Origin: Chrysoperla carnea
Taxonomy: Eukaryota; Arthropoda; Insecta; Neuroptera; Chrysopidae
DNA: 64,000 nt
Assembly: GCF_905475395.1 (NCBI RefSeq)
Contig: NC_058337.1
Span: 90,142,368-90,206,367 of the forward strand
Reading direction: 5' to 3'
Below the pieces are notes generated by a model that worked only from the letters and a program-made list of their open reading frames with translations, searched no databases and was not told where the DNA came from. The number at the start of each line of letters is the position of its first letter. Within the stretch, counting starts at the first letter, position 1. Positions 48,091-60,640 of the stretch are shown one piece after another. The translations under genes were made by a program, and so were the position numbers.

Positions 48091-51000
48091 TATATTTTTT
48101 AAATGTTATTCAAATTCAAAATTTATGTCTTAACATGGCCTCACTTACTTATTCAGCCCTGTTTGGTTTAATTTGCCGATCAATCGCTTTAAGCTCTATG
48201 CTACAAATGAAAAACCATCATTCAAAATATAGGTAATATTTATGCATTGTTTTTAATAATAAATTAACAAACAAATATATTTTTTTTACCATTTCTATTT
48301 ATTTATAAATTATGGCATTCAAGGACTAGAAATAAAAATCAGTGTATTCTTTTTTTTTTCATTTAGTTAACTAATATCTGACAGAATTTCTTAATACACA
48401 CACTATTGCACTTGAATTTACATTTTGTACCTTATTGCATTTAAAATAATAAAACTTTTATAATTTAGAAACAATTAAACGATCGAATCCGGTTACAAAA
48501 TTTAAATAATTAAAAAATTTTATTAGTGCAATTCAAAACTTTTTTTAAGTTTCGTCTCATACTGCAGATATGTTCACACGATTTTAAACAATTTTAAAGT
48601 AACTATAAAAAAGTTTCGTCAAATATATCTAGATAAAAAAGACCAATCATTAAAACAAATATCAGTTGAGAAAGACCCACTTGAGTTTCTGTACATTAAC
48701 AAATTCCATCAGTTTTACTAGAATTGGCGTAAAATTTCATATATTTACAGTTAAGGGTGTATTCATCCTGAAGTTTTTATCACACTCTCAGCAGGGAGTC
48801 ACACACTCTCACACACTCTCAAGGACAATATTTTTCTGTGTTTCTAAACTGAATGTGTGTAACAGTAATCCAAGACGAATAACACACCCCAAATATAACA
48901 TTCAAGTCTTTTATAAAAACACTAAATTACCCAAAATTAAAAAATCAGTTCTCGGAAACATAAGATATTAACAAAATAAAATAACAATTTATTACAATTA
49001 GTTTATACAAATGCAAAAACAAAAAGTATTCATTTAAGTGTAAATTTCAATTATTTATATTGAAAAATTTATTTTATGACTAGAGGCGCTATTCGAATAA
49101 AAACTGTACAAATATTGGAAGAAAATAATTCCTCGTTCATAGAAATAAATAACTGAACAAAATTTTTAATAAGATTTTAATTTTTTTCAAACTTATTAAA
49201 ATGCACCTTTGGATGCCACATGAAAAATTTGTTATGTACAAAATTTAATTTTCAATTATCCTTTACTGGACCCAATTTACTCAACACAAAATAAATTATA
49301 AAAAAACACATCCATCGATAAAGTATTCAAGATAAGACCATCATTCAATCAATAGCAAAAGGGCAAAAAATTAAAATCTTACTCAAGTTTACTCACATTC
49401 ATGTAAGTAAATCATTCATATAGGAAATCTTAAAATATAATTGAGATTGCAGACATCGTCATAATTGAAATCAGAAATGGAATAGGTAAATATTTTACAT
49501 ACTAAATTCTAAAGAAACTTCAAGAAAAGATACCAACGTCAAGCATCAAACGCAGGCTATTAAAAGCTAATAAACGCATACCATCGCTTAGCGTGAATAT
49601 TGGACAACTGAAAACCTAATTTCCAAACCAAAATTTAGTGATAGGTGGTATTCAGTATCAATTCAAAATGATAGATCAAATGTTCATTCAAAAATGGGTG
49701 AAAAAATTAAGAATATGTTTAAAGTTCTGACAGACAATTGGCATCACTAAGAAACAATAAATTGCCATAAATTTTCGTATATTTTTAAGTACTCCAGAAA
49801 ATTTACAGCTTTTGAAATATTTCTTTGAAACTAAATTTTGATGAATATCTAATTCTTATCGTAGTCGTAGGAAAAAATTCACGTATTTCGTGATGAAAGC
49901 GTAAATGAAAGGTTTGTGTTTTACTCACATTTACTACAGGCGAGTAGCTTTTCGGAATTTAAATCAAGATGACACGAATGTTGAAAACAATGAAGTGTCG
50001 TTCGTTCAAAAGGTTGCCTTAAGTTTATTATCAAAGGTTGTACGTAGAGTAACTTGGAAACTTGTTGTTTTTTTTTTAAATTATGCCAATAATAACTTCT
50101 AAAAGTAATATATACTCATCAAAATTTATATCCGTAGAAAGTATTTGTCTTTACATTCATATATAAAGTATACCTTTCTCGCATATTTTAACACTCTCAC
50201 CGATTCCTAGCCATAATATGACATTACGTTTGAAGTCACATAATATATTTATATATTCCATTCTCTTTGATTAAATTAAATACAAAATAAGTATCTTTTT
50301 TTATTTTTGTGAGGATAAGCTCAATATGAGCCACGTTTTTTTTATATTACTAAAATTGAAGTATTTATTTAATTACATACATTATTCAATTTAAACTACA
50401 CGAATATTTATATTATTTTAGTATTATATTCATATTTTTTTAAAACTATATGCCAACAATGCAAGGCATCAATGGTTAGAAAAAAAAATGTTCTAAGATC
50501 ATATTCTTGAGTTGATACGAAACTTTACAAACCCTAATATAATCGAATGTAAAATTTAAAAAAAGTTTTAACCCTGTCACATTTAGATAAGTTTTTAGAC
50601 TTAAGTCACACAAGTCTGCATAGTATTATACAGAGATGTAACGTGTATTTGCACAATGTATGTTGTAAAAAATATTGTGTGTGGCCTTAGCCTAAGTTAT
50701 TTTAATCCAAATTAACTACACGTACAAATTCGTGTCTCTGCGCGCTTAAAATTATTTAAATGGACACCAAACATTAGAGAGTTGCCGATAAATTTTTACG
50801 TAATATTAACAAATACTATTATAACCTCCCAAAACCATATAATAAATTGTTTCTTTTTTGGTTTATTTTTAGACATGTATTTTATTCGAATTGAAAAATT
50901 CAATTATAAAAATTTCAATTTGACTAATATTAAACTCTCAAAATTATAAATTTTAAATAACTAAATCCTATCTCGTTAATGGTACATTGGAATCAAAAAT

Positions 51001-54000
51001 TGCAAGATATCTTTCTTGTTTCTACACTCCATATCACTCTGCTCTTTTGTTCAGATAGTTTTGGGACACATCAATTACTATTTTGAAAAGATAAAATTCG
51101 AGGTTTTATTCAAAGTGTAATTTAACTTTTTTCATTGAAATAAAAAATCAGTAAAAAATTTCGCATGAACTCAAAAAATACGGTCCCTGGTATGATACGT
51201 TCACACTGAGACATTGCGCACAATTAACCGCTGGAACGTCAATGTTCCACACACATCACACTTAACTGAGATTCAAAAATGTCCTCATTATTAGTTCCAA
51301 ATACAAATAAAAATGCCGCAACATCTGTGTAAGCGCCTTCGTGTTTTTTCACAATAATAACAAATGGATCGGCTGATACATTAGATATCAATATGTCTAA
51401 AATGAATTTCATTATTTTTTGTCAATAATATTGAGTTTATAAACAAAATTTTCTTTTTTAATCACCATTGTGATTGTAAATTTACAGATAAACATGAGTG
51501 TTTATATATTACGTAAAAATAACAAATTTTAAATAAAATTTTATTTATTACATAACTATTTTATTGGCGCGCAAAGCGAGTTGAAGTATCAGTTGAAATT
51601 AATACATGATACTAAAATAGAGATTCAGTCTTAAGATTGACTTCATTTTTTTCATTTTATCGTTGAAGGTGTAGTAATTTTTCTTTTTACAAATAAATAA
51701 AATTATTTTGAACACCGAAGAAATTAAAAATCAACTAAGGTGGTTCCTACGCAGTAAAGTATAATAAAAAAAAAAAAGGTAGAGTATATTTTCGGTAAAT
51801 AAGTAGGCTATTACTTATAATGTGGAATGAATGTCCAATACTGTTGCTTTTGTAAAATAAAATAAAATTTTAATTTCAAGAATAATAATACTGTATAAGA
51901 CGTATAAGTGAATAAGTAATTGTTTCGGGTTCTAAACATTCAAAAATTCTGATTAGTAAACAGTGATCTTTGTTCTGTTAAAAAGTCATTTCACGCTGGT
52001 TTTATTAAATAAAAAAAATTTAAGAATAACATAAAAGAAATATTTTAAGAATTCATTCTTGTAGACAAATATTATTGGAATTTTTCTACGAAACTAACAT
52101 TTTAACAATATTCTCAAGTTAGGAACAGCAATTAATTATTTCGAAATAAATGTCACTACAAATAATAATGTTATCTATGAAAATTAATGTTTATCTATGA
52201 AAATTAACACGTGTGTGTAAAAATTTTCTTACTTTTTGAAAAGGGGAATTGCCACGATTAAATAATCTCCCTTGCAAACGTGCATTTCACCCACAATTTT
52301 TTCCACTTTCGTTTTAACAATACATTGCAATTGTGTTAAATTGAATTGTTCACACTAGCGTCAATTTAAATTCAAGTTAGAGCGCCATGTGCGTTACAAT
52401 TATCGCTCGTGTACCCTATGCCTTTACATAAAATAATATTTTTTTATATTCCTAACACGAAATTATTAAATTCGTATAACACTTTCCAATTTGCCGCACA
52501 GTGTAATTTGAACAGAGTCGAAATTTTTTTCATTATCCCCACTACATATTATAATGGAAGAGCCAAATAAAATTACATTAAAATGAAAAATTAAATCAGT
52601 AAAACCAAAGTTAATGCCAAAGCCAATCGCCTAACAATAGGACAAAATATCACGATTATAGATAGCAAAAAATCACATTTCATTTATAAAAGGTAAATTC
52701 AAAAATTAATTTAATAATTAATTGCGATGACATAGTATCGTACATGATAGATATATTAATGAAGGAAGTGTACTCAGCCTCTCAAAATGATTGGGAAGAT
52801 GAAATGGTCGACGAAAAAGATAGTAAAAAACTGCCGAACCTAGCCTTCAATCTACCTACTTAAGCACATTCTTCATAAAAAGTTTAGAGATAAAATATTG
52901 CAACTTTAATATATAAAAATCAGTTAATAAAACAAACTTTTATCAAAATTACTGCGGCCTAAAAACAATTTTTACGGTAGATAATACTCCATTCAACTAG
53001 CTCCGGAATATTTTAATTCATTATAAGTATATGGAATAATCGAATTTTCTACACAACATAACCTATACTAGAAATTTAAGAATTTTTTGTTGAATAGTCT
53101 AATAAGCCATGTAAAAACGAATATTGACAATGAATGATTATCATGGTGTAAGCTTCATATCTATTTTTCCGAGTTTTCGTAGTTCATATGTTGTAGGCAA
53201 TGATTGTGCATTTAAGCAGGATGAATAATAAGTGTTTCTTAACGTATTTTTTAAAGCAGAACGTTAATCATTTTGTTTAAGTTAAAAAAAATTGATTTTT
53301 CAATTTAACTTCTTCAAATGTGGTTCTGTACAAATATTTTAAAAGTTGAACCATTACTTAAAAAAAAAAAAAAAAAAAAAAAAACAAAAACAAAATTGAA
53401 CCTTTAAAACATTTCTCATATACGAGAACATCAAAATTTATAAAACAAAGAAGTTCATAAAGTATGCTTTCAATCGTTGTAAGAAGTATTAGTTGGAAAA
53501 AATATGTAATTCAATAATACCAAAGAAACACGCTTATGCCTATTTTTATATGCCTGATTGTCTAATTAATTGGTCGGTACTTTTATAACTTCACCTGAAT
53601 ATTTTCAGAGCTTTCAGACGATTTACTGAACAAAAGGTGATAACTAATCACTGAATTTATATACGTATTAATTATTATTGAAGTACAAAGTTTCAAAATG
53701 ATTACCAAACATTAGAAAATGATTGTTTTGTATTAAAAAAAATTAACATAATAAATTATGCCTTTTTCGAAGTAGTTCGTATATTTTGTAGCTTTGCACA
53801 TCATTTAGTTTCACGTGTCGCTTTAATACAAAAATTCAATTTAACGTGGTGGTTATAATTTTTTATAAAATAAATTCTTAGAAATTTCTAAATTTTATGA
53901 TGTATTATTCAATTCCTTTCTATTCCGAAAAATGATCATCAAATATTTAAATTACTACAAATGCAATAATACTGTAATGATACCTTCAATTCGTTTTTAA

Positions 54001-55653
54001 ATCTGCCTAATATTTTTCATAAATATTTTAATAGACAATAATTTAGGCACTTTGATTTTATTTAATCAAAGTTTCAATCTTAAATTTATACTCTTTATAC
54101 TTTACAAAAAAATACAAAAAATAAATTAAATTAATTCACATAAGTAGATAGCTATGATTTTAGAAATTACTTAAACTATTATTAGAAACTTAGAGAATAC
54201 TTAAGAATATGGAGTGCTTCACTGTTCAACTTTTGGTAAATAAAATTTTAATAATTTTGAAAAAAATATATAAAAATTTATAATACAATTACATTATTTG
54301 AAAAATGCACGGGGTAAAAATAAAAATATTAATTAATTATTTCAAAAGTAATATTGAGTACATTTATGTATCAGAATATTTCACTCTTCATATTATTATA
54401 TATCCTCTAAGATAATTATAGTATACCATACACTGCTCACTTTTTATCAGCCGATAGTATAATTATTTTGATAATAAGGCATCTGTATTATATGGAAATA
54501 CGTTACAGTCTATTTTACAATTAACGCCGTATGCCATGTCGTTGAACTCCAAAGAACTTAGTAGAATATTCTTCAGTTTCCCAACTATATGACTGCTCGT
54601 GTCGACCTACATCCCAACAATATTCAATAGACTTATCAAAAAATATAAGAAATCAATCAACTATCCTCCGATAAAAAAGCCTGCAGTGTGCTTGAAAATA
54701 ACAGATCTACATATTTAGTATTTCAATTTAAATTTCCCGCTTTACTTTATAGTTTTTACTCACTTTGCTATGTTTTAACTGAAATGTACGCATTAAAAAT
54801 ATTTACACCTATGCGTTTTTTATTTAAAAAAATAGGTTTCAAATTTCAAATTTTTATATTATTATATCCAATTGTTATCATATGTAATAAACAATGCGTA
54901 TAATCAACTACGAATTATTTATTATGTTGTTTTGAAAACAAAAGTTTATAATAAAATTAGGTCATGTTATATATTTCTGTTATTTGCGAAGTAGTAGAAA
55001 GTACTTTTCACATAATTTACACAACGACCATCACAAAAACTAATCCACAAAAAATATAATAGGGTCGACACCACTTCATGCTGTTTTTGGTCACAAAACC
55101 AATCATCGTTAAACTTTCACAAATCCTAAACGTCGTTTCACTTTCATCCGCATTTTATTACGATAGATATTGCCATAAGCTATTTATTCACAAGATGCAC
55201 TCTTAATCTCAATTGAAGTGTGAATTCTTACCCTCGCCAAAAAAATAATAATATAATAGGGCAAATGTGCAACAGAAATATTAGAAAATGGACAATTTGA
55301 ATATGCTTGACTGAATAGAAAAAATGTTTTTTTTATTGTTTGAATCGAGAGAGTCCGCACACAACGGTGTGAACTGATAACGAGTAAACGTTTTTATTCT
55401 TTGTGTTTTCAACGAGTAGAAAATTTTAACGAATATTATTAAATGTTGCTTTCTAAAATAATATGTACACATGATTTTATATCACAATTGGCATACCAAC
55501 CACCACAACCTTTATAACACATACATCTATCTTGTGTTACACCCTTCCGTTGTTCCATCATACATGATTCGTTCATCTTCTTATAAACAAATACTTTTTG
55601 TTTTGAGTTCTGTACACCTACTTATGTACATAATTCTTTTATTGCAAACACTG
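48091..55653. other. Long quiet AT-rich stretch between convergent TMEM164 and Fsn
   Basis: I find no gene, no long inverted repeat and no dispersed-repeat landmark in about 7.5 kb. It includes an A-tract at 53359-53383 and a local duplication of gtttatctatgaaaatta at about 52170-52206. Part could be Fsn 3' UTR on the minus strand. The short open frames are unsupported. Confidence 0.4.
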
Positions 55654-55748
55654 TTAGCCATCAAGTGGATGTCCTAAGTAAACCATTGAAACTTCCGTAT
55701 TTCCATACACCGCTGATACTGTTGGGTATAACTTCTTTTTTGGTAAAC
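55654..55748 (-). CDS. Fsn: Fsn exon 3 (C-terminus)
   Basis: Found 2.6 kb further on after acceptor aattctttag. It encodes (G)[19 protein letters not shown], then [11 protein letters not shown] and stop. The match to the fly C-terminus is nearly complete, so the assignment is secure despite the distance. Confidence 0.94.
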
Positions 55749-58700
55749 CTAAAGAATTTTACAAACTTTAAAATATATATTAAATTATAATTTTAGTTTT
55801 TTGATTATTATCACACTAAAATTTGTACGCATGCAATGACATTTAGTGGGTGAAATTAAATCAAAAGTAGACCGAAAGCAAGTAATTTTCATTTTTCATA
55901 TTACAAAAATTTTATTGGAATAATCGATTTAATACGGATTATTTCAATAGCAGTCGGTACGAATATTGTACATCTTGGGCATGCATCTCTTTTAATTAGT
56001 ACGAAGTATCGCCAGTTGGCGGATTGCAACCCCCAGTTATCAATAATGCATTTTGTGGTATATTTTCTTAAAACTTCCAGATGTGAATAACGAAAAGCTG
56101 CCTATTCAAACCTGGGTTTATTACCTATAAAGAGTATTTTTATAAAGCCCCTATCTAGGTTACTAGACCTCTGTTTTATTAGAAACAAATTTTAGGTGCG
56201 AGTGATGCCGTCCGTGCATACCCTGATTGTTTACTTATGAACGATAATTTTAAAAGGCTATAAACACGACACTAGTCTTTACAGGCCGATTGGCCTCAGA
56301 TATTGCAGGTGGGACAATTTTTGATTAGACACAGCTTCCAAATGCTGGGGGACTTCATACTATCTGTGCAATCCCAGTTTGTTTACTTATAAACGATATT
56401 TTCATAATATATCTATAGCGCTTATATTTATGAGTCCACACCTCTTTCACGTTATAGCTATGTCATATTGACCGTAAAAACCCCGATCGTCTACTTATAA
56501 GGATAATTTTTATAAAATTCTCATTACCCCACTCGTTACTGGAAGCTGTGTCTAATAAAAAATAGGGCCATTATCACAAACTGTGGCCAATCATACCATA
56601 AAAAAACAACGCCATAGGAACTGTATACTACTACACCTTAAAGTACAGCTAATTTGGGTTTGTACTATGAGCACGACGTCACTCATATCTGGATCACGGG
56701 CGACGTAGAAAAAAAATAGGCAAACTTGTAAAATCAAAAGCCAATCAAGCATTTAAGGTGCAAGGAGTGGCGAAGTGAATTCAAATCTCAAAAAATTTGA
56801 TATCATAAAATATTGATTGAATATCTTTCGTACTAAGTGACATTGCTTGTTCCACAAATGAAAGATCCCAACTATATTTGTCGCTTTTCAAGCCTTCTAT
56901 AAATAGTTACCAAAATTTTAAAATCATTCATTAAATCATTTATATTCCATTAAAAATATCACCCTGATCGAAAGCAGCTTCCAAATGTACGAAAAAATAA
57001 TTTATTTTACCCTAATTTTATTGTATATATTATGTGTTGATTATATTATTATTAGATAGGGTAAGGCACAACAATTTAACTTGTCTCAGGCTTCCTCAAT
57101 GCATCGCTCAGTTACAATATGAATTAATCAAATATTTAATTCAAATAAATAATAATATTAATCAAATTTTATTGAAAATCGATAACTAAATTTACATAAA
57201 ATACACCAGAATAACCTCAGAAATCTCAGTTAATGGCTGCGTTCAGTCGAAATCATACATGGGGTGCCGTTATCAGCCCTTTTTTCCAAGCGTTCGCTAA
57301 ATACACTTCAATCATCGGTGTCCAGCCCAGGATTTACCGGTAGGCAGAGTTGCATTTTCGATAAATCGAATATCGATATTAAAGTTATCTTTCAGCATCC
57401 CTACTATTATCTTAAGTATGCGATATGAAGTATGCAAAGAATACTTTCAGATTCTGATAAAAATCATTAACGTTCACGTAAAACGAATCCAAATATCAAG
57501 ATTCAATCTCAGAGAGTCGGAAAATATTTTTTAATTTTCTCGTATCTAGTCAGAAATTCTGTCTATTCCTTGACACAATGAAGCTTCTGAGCAATCAAGT
57601 GTTCAAAAGATATGTTCTACTATACACAAGTTTAGGTTAGCATAACTTGCGTTTTGTTAGGTTTTGAGCAGGGAAATGAGTAAATTTTTTAGCTATACAC
57701 TCTTGCATCCTTTAATGCAGATATTTTACCCACTTAAGGCAGAATAATACCATGCTTTTAATTCTTTCACAATGGAACTAAGCGTTAAAAGAGGCTTTAT
57801 TTTTTAAATATTAACTTTAATAACACCTTCAGTCCCAAATGTTTGTAGTGAACAATTATTGTTTAAGCAATGAAACGTCAAGGTCAACCTGTTAGTAGTT
57901 ACATGAATTTCATGTACAGAAGCCAAAAGATTGATCTAACAAAAAAAAAAAATTTGTAAAATTACTAGAAAAATTATTATTTACGGTAAAAATAAAAATC
58001 ATGGATTTGTTAATTAAATTTCTATTTTTCCCTATTTTCCTGGATAAATTTTGTGTTATAAAAATACTAATTTCGACTTTCATAGAGTCACCATCATTAT
58101 TAATAAGCTAATCGTAAGGACTCTTATAAATAATGCATGATACTCGTTGCTAATTTGGTGACGGTCTGTACGTGGAAAATTAAAAGCAAGCAATTTTTTT
58201 AACTTAGTACTTATAGACTTATTCCATATTTAAATCGTTTGGGTTGTTTTTGCGTCATTGTGTCGTTAAAGTTCATAAAAGGGGTGTGCCCTCTAAGGGC
58301 TTGTTATACATCTTAAATTAATTTGAAATAATAATTACCTCTAAATGCAACACCTAAGAATTCGTAATTTTTTTCAAATGATAAAGTATTATCATCGCAG
58401 TCTAAAATTACTCTTATTCTTTCACCCATCTAGAAAAATACAAATTTTAAACATGATCAACTTATGAAAACAGTGTGTACCCATGAAAAAATATTAAAAT
58501 GTTATTTACCTGATACTTAGGAGCATTATTTAATAAAGGATAATTGCCTTGTTCATCTCCATTATGTAACAAATGATTATCGACTAAATTCCATCCCCAA
58601 CTTTGATCATCAGCACCCAACAACGCAACATAACCAGGACATTGAAGTGGTGCATCTTTTGTAGCTACACCAACTACAGCAACTGTTCCTAAAGGACCTT

Positions 58701-59121
58701 CCCAAATCACTTCCCATGCATGTCTACCTTGTCTAAATCCAATTTTTCCTCGCGAACAATCCGTACTTTGAGCTATAGGATTTCTGTGTAACGTGAATCC
58801 ATTTGGTTTAATATACACATTTCTAGAACAATCATTTGGATTCCATGCATGATAAAATGCACGTAATTTTGCTTTATAAGTTGGAACTGATGATAATAAG
58901 TCTGATTTAAGTGCTTCTTCAGCAAGTTTACCAATACAATGTAACCGCCATACGTCATTATTTTCATCATTTAAATATTCATACCACCTTTTACACACTA
59001 ATGAACAGTTTCTAAGATCGTGAAGATCTAAATATGAAAACATCACTTCTAAAACATTATCTGGTAACCTAGTCCATAAATTCGGTATATTTGACGGCCG
59101 TGCGGTTGTTTCGTCAACCAT
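55654..59121 (-). CDS. Fsn: Fsn / FBXO45 orthologue, F-box and SPRY protein, three coding exons, 265 aa
   Basis: Exons on the minus strand are 59121-58510, 58429-58339 and 55748-55654. All introns are GT-AG, and the frame runs to TAA at 55656-55654. The protein has an N-terminal F-box (about residues 12-60: [23 protein letters not shown]) and a SPRY domain (about 90-260, with [41 protein letters not shown]). It closely follows Drosophila Fsn (255 aa) to the last residues, PLDG. Known role: substrate-recognition subunit working with the Highwire/PAM ubiquitin ligase to restrain synaptic growth through the DLK/Wallenda kinase. I prefer the Met at 59121 (AAAATGG context, matches MVD start of the fly protein); an in-frame ATG at 59151 would add 10 residues. 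It shares its upstream region with the gene at 60201. Confidence 0.95.
55749..58338 (-). other. Fsn intron 2 (2.59 kb)
   Basis: A large intron holding the degenerate tandem repeat at 56105-56540 and an inverted pair around ggaagctgtgtctaat (56318-56340 and 56541-56561). No other gene was seen. Confidence 0.8.
56105..56540. repeat. Degenerate tandem repeat, four units of about 105-155 bp
   Basis: Variants of gtttacttat-aacgataatttt followed by ataa recur at about 56113, 56224, 56377 and 56484. Surrounding text is also partly shared (cacta-t-tttac, tgtgcat-ccc). The units are diverged and differ in length. It lies in Fsn intron 2. Confidence 0.5.
58339..58429 (-). CDS. Fsn: Fsn exon 2
   Basis: After acceptor tttttctag it encodes [20 protein letters not shown] and [10 protein letters not shown] plus one base of Gly. 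The fly protein has [14 protein letters not shown] here. The intron before it is 80 bp. Confidence 0.95.
58510..59121 (-). CDS. Fsn: Fsn exon 1
   Basis: Codes residues 1-204, F-box plus most of SPRY, ending NAPKYQ in phase 0 before the donor GTAAAT (58509). Reading on past this point gives an unrelated 15-residue tail, which confirms the splice. Confidence 0.95.
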
Positions 59122-59151
59122 TTTGACACTAAAGACATTATTTCCAATCAT

Positions 59152-60200
59152 TTGTGATTCATATTCTGTTGCTCAGAGGGCTCTCGAGAACCTGACCTGC
59201 TGATTTTTAAAAGATTTTTTGTTTACATAATATATTTTTTATTTACATATTAAAATGTAATAAAAGTTATTGGTTCACTGGCCAAGCTATTTTATTATTT
59301 AATTTCTCTCATGGTAAACTAAAATCATTCATGGAGTTCTTTTCAATATTCTATAAACGAATTGCAGATATAAATGTAAATAGTATAAAGTCCCTTTAAT
59401 TAATTAAAATAACTGTAATTTTTAGTTGGTTAATTAAATTTATAGCCAATAATAAATGATAACTCACCGAAAGCTAATTTAATTAAGGCGTCAATGCAAT
59501 TTACCTATATTTATCTAAAAAAAAAATTGACGTAAAACAAAAAAAGATCGTAATTCATAATACATATAAATATAATCAAATGATAATCTTAAATAAATTT
59601 TTGAGTTAAAAAAATTATTATTTTTAGTATACATTAAATATTATGATAATTAAAATAGTAATAATTAATAATTAATATTAGGTATACTATTTTAAATTTA
59701 TGTGCATAATAAAATCCTACACGGTAGATAATACAGTTTAGGCGCACAAAATAACTAAATGAATATCGGCGCTTATGTCGGAAATGCGGTCAGCTTGTGA
59801 ACTCATAAATCCCACGTGAGGCGCGTCGTCCAATCAGCTGTAATGTATTATGCCTGCCGCCAAGCTTATACACTTGTCTCAGGTGTGTTTTGTGCACAAA
59901 ACTTCTCAATTTCCAAACTGAAAATACGTGTCATTTATTGACCTTAAAAGCTTGTTGTTGGCGCCAATTTAAAGAACAATTGTTATATTTCCCGCTCAAC
60001 AAATAAAATAATAATTAATGTATCCAATAATAGCCGGTTTTAATAAATAAATGATGCCTTGTTGGAGTCGCCATTTTGAGCTGACTAAAAATTTGTCGTC
60101 GATGTAGTTATGTGTAAATGATTTTAATGTTAGTGTGTTTAAAATTGTGGAACAATTAATAAAATACGTGTAATATTCATATATTTAATAATATATAATT
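59152..60200. promoter_or_regulatory. Probable bidirectional promoter between Fsn and the 60.2-kb gene
   Basis: The two genes start 1.08 kb apart and divergently. The portion 59760-60110 is clearly richer in G, C and CpG than the rest of the window. It carries CACGTG (59813-59818), CCAAT (59830-59834) followed by CAGCTG (59835-59840), the palindrome TTGGCGCCAA (59958-59967; E2F-like), and CGCCATTTTG (60069-60078; YY1/Pho-like core). The motifs are visible; their function is inferred. Confidence 0.55.
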
Positions 60201-60640
60201 ATGACGCAGCAAAACAGTACAGTCAATTTATTAATTCATGATGCAAATGGTAAGTATGCATGCCTTACCCCAATCTTCCTGGGGGTGTCTACTTTTGCCA
60301 TACTTTAGTAACAAAAATTTTCTATAATCATGACCTTCAAGTGAAAGTGAATTTTAAATTATTAATTTTTATATTAATAAGTAATATCATGTAAATTTAC
60401 AATCGAATATTTGTAACAGAAAGGTTTCAAAATAAATATTTTCAAATCATACCGAAATAGTATTTAGGATTTTATTTATATGATTTTATAATCATGTTTT
60501 TCATCGAAGGTCAACCCCAGATGATTAAAGTGGTACAAAGCACCCCTGGTAAAGCTTTAAGTCAACTGGTAAAGAACAGTTTTTCTGGGACACCTGTGAA
60601 AACTGTTTTTAAAACAGCAACGAGTCAAGAAAGTGGACAG
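60201..60640 (+). CDS. Unidentified gene, first two coding exons (60 aa, N-terminus)
   Basis: Exon 1 60201-60249 begins ATG in a plausible start position and ends with one base before GTAAGT. Exon 2 60510-60640 follows acceptor tcgaag and ends phase 0 before GTAGGA. The joined peptide starts MTQQNSTVNLLIHDANGQP, continues QMIKVVQSTPGKALSQLV and ends SGTPVKTVFKTATSQESGQ. It is polar, rich in Ser, Thr, Gln, Val and Lys, with no membrane segment. Such a start is common in nuclear or chromatin proteins, but I do not recognise the family with confidence. Support comes from phase-compatible splice sites and the GC-richer promoter upstream. I could not find exon 3 before the window end; it is probably beyond 64000 or too short to call. 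Confidence 0.65.

Noticed and set aside
47985-48236. Open frame following TMEM164
   Set aside because: It lies in the 3' end of the dispersed repeat that ends in gatcagtcagtcag.
48666-48971. A 101-codon open frame with an acacactctc repeat
   Set aside because: Low complexity, no motif, no transcription context.
58462-58509. The 15-residue tail that follows Fsn exon 1 in the unspliced frame
   Set aside because: It is intron read-through: a GT donor follows NAPKYQ and the true continuation is found in exon 2.
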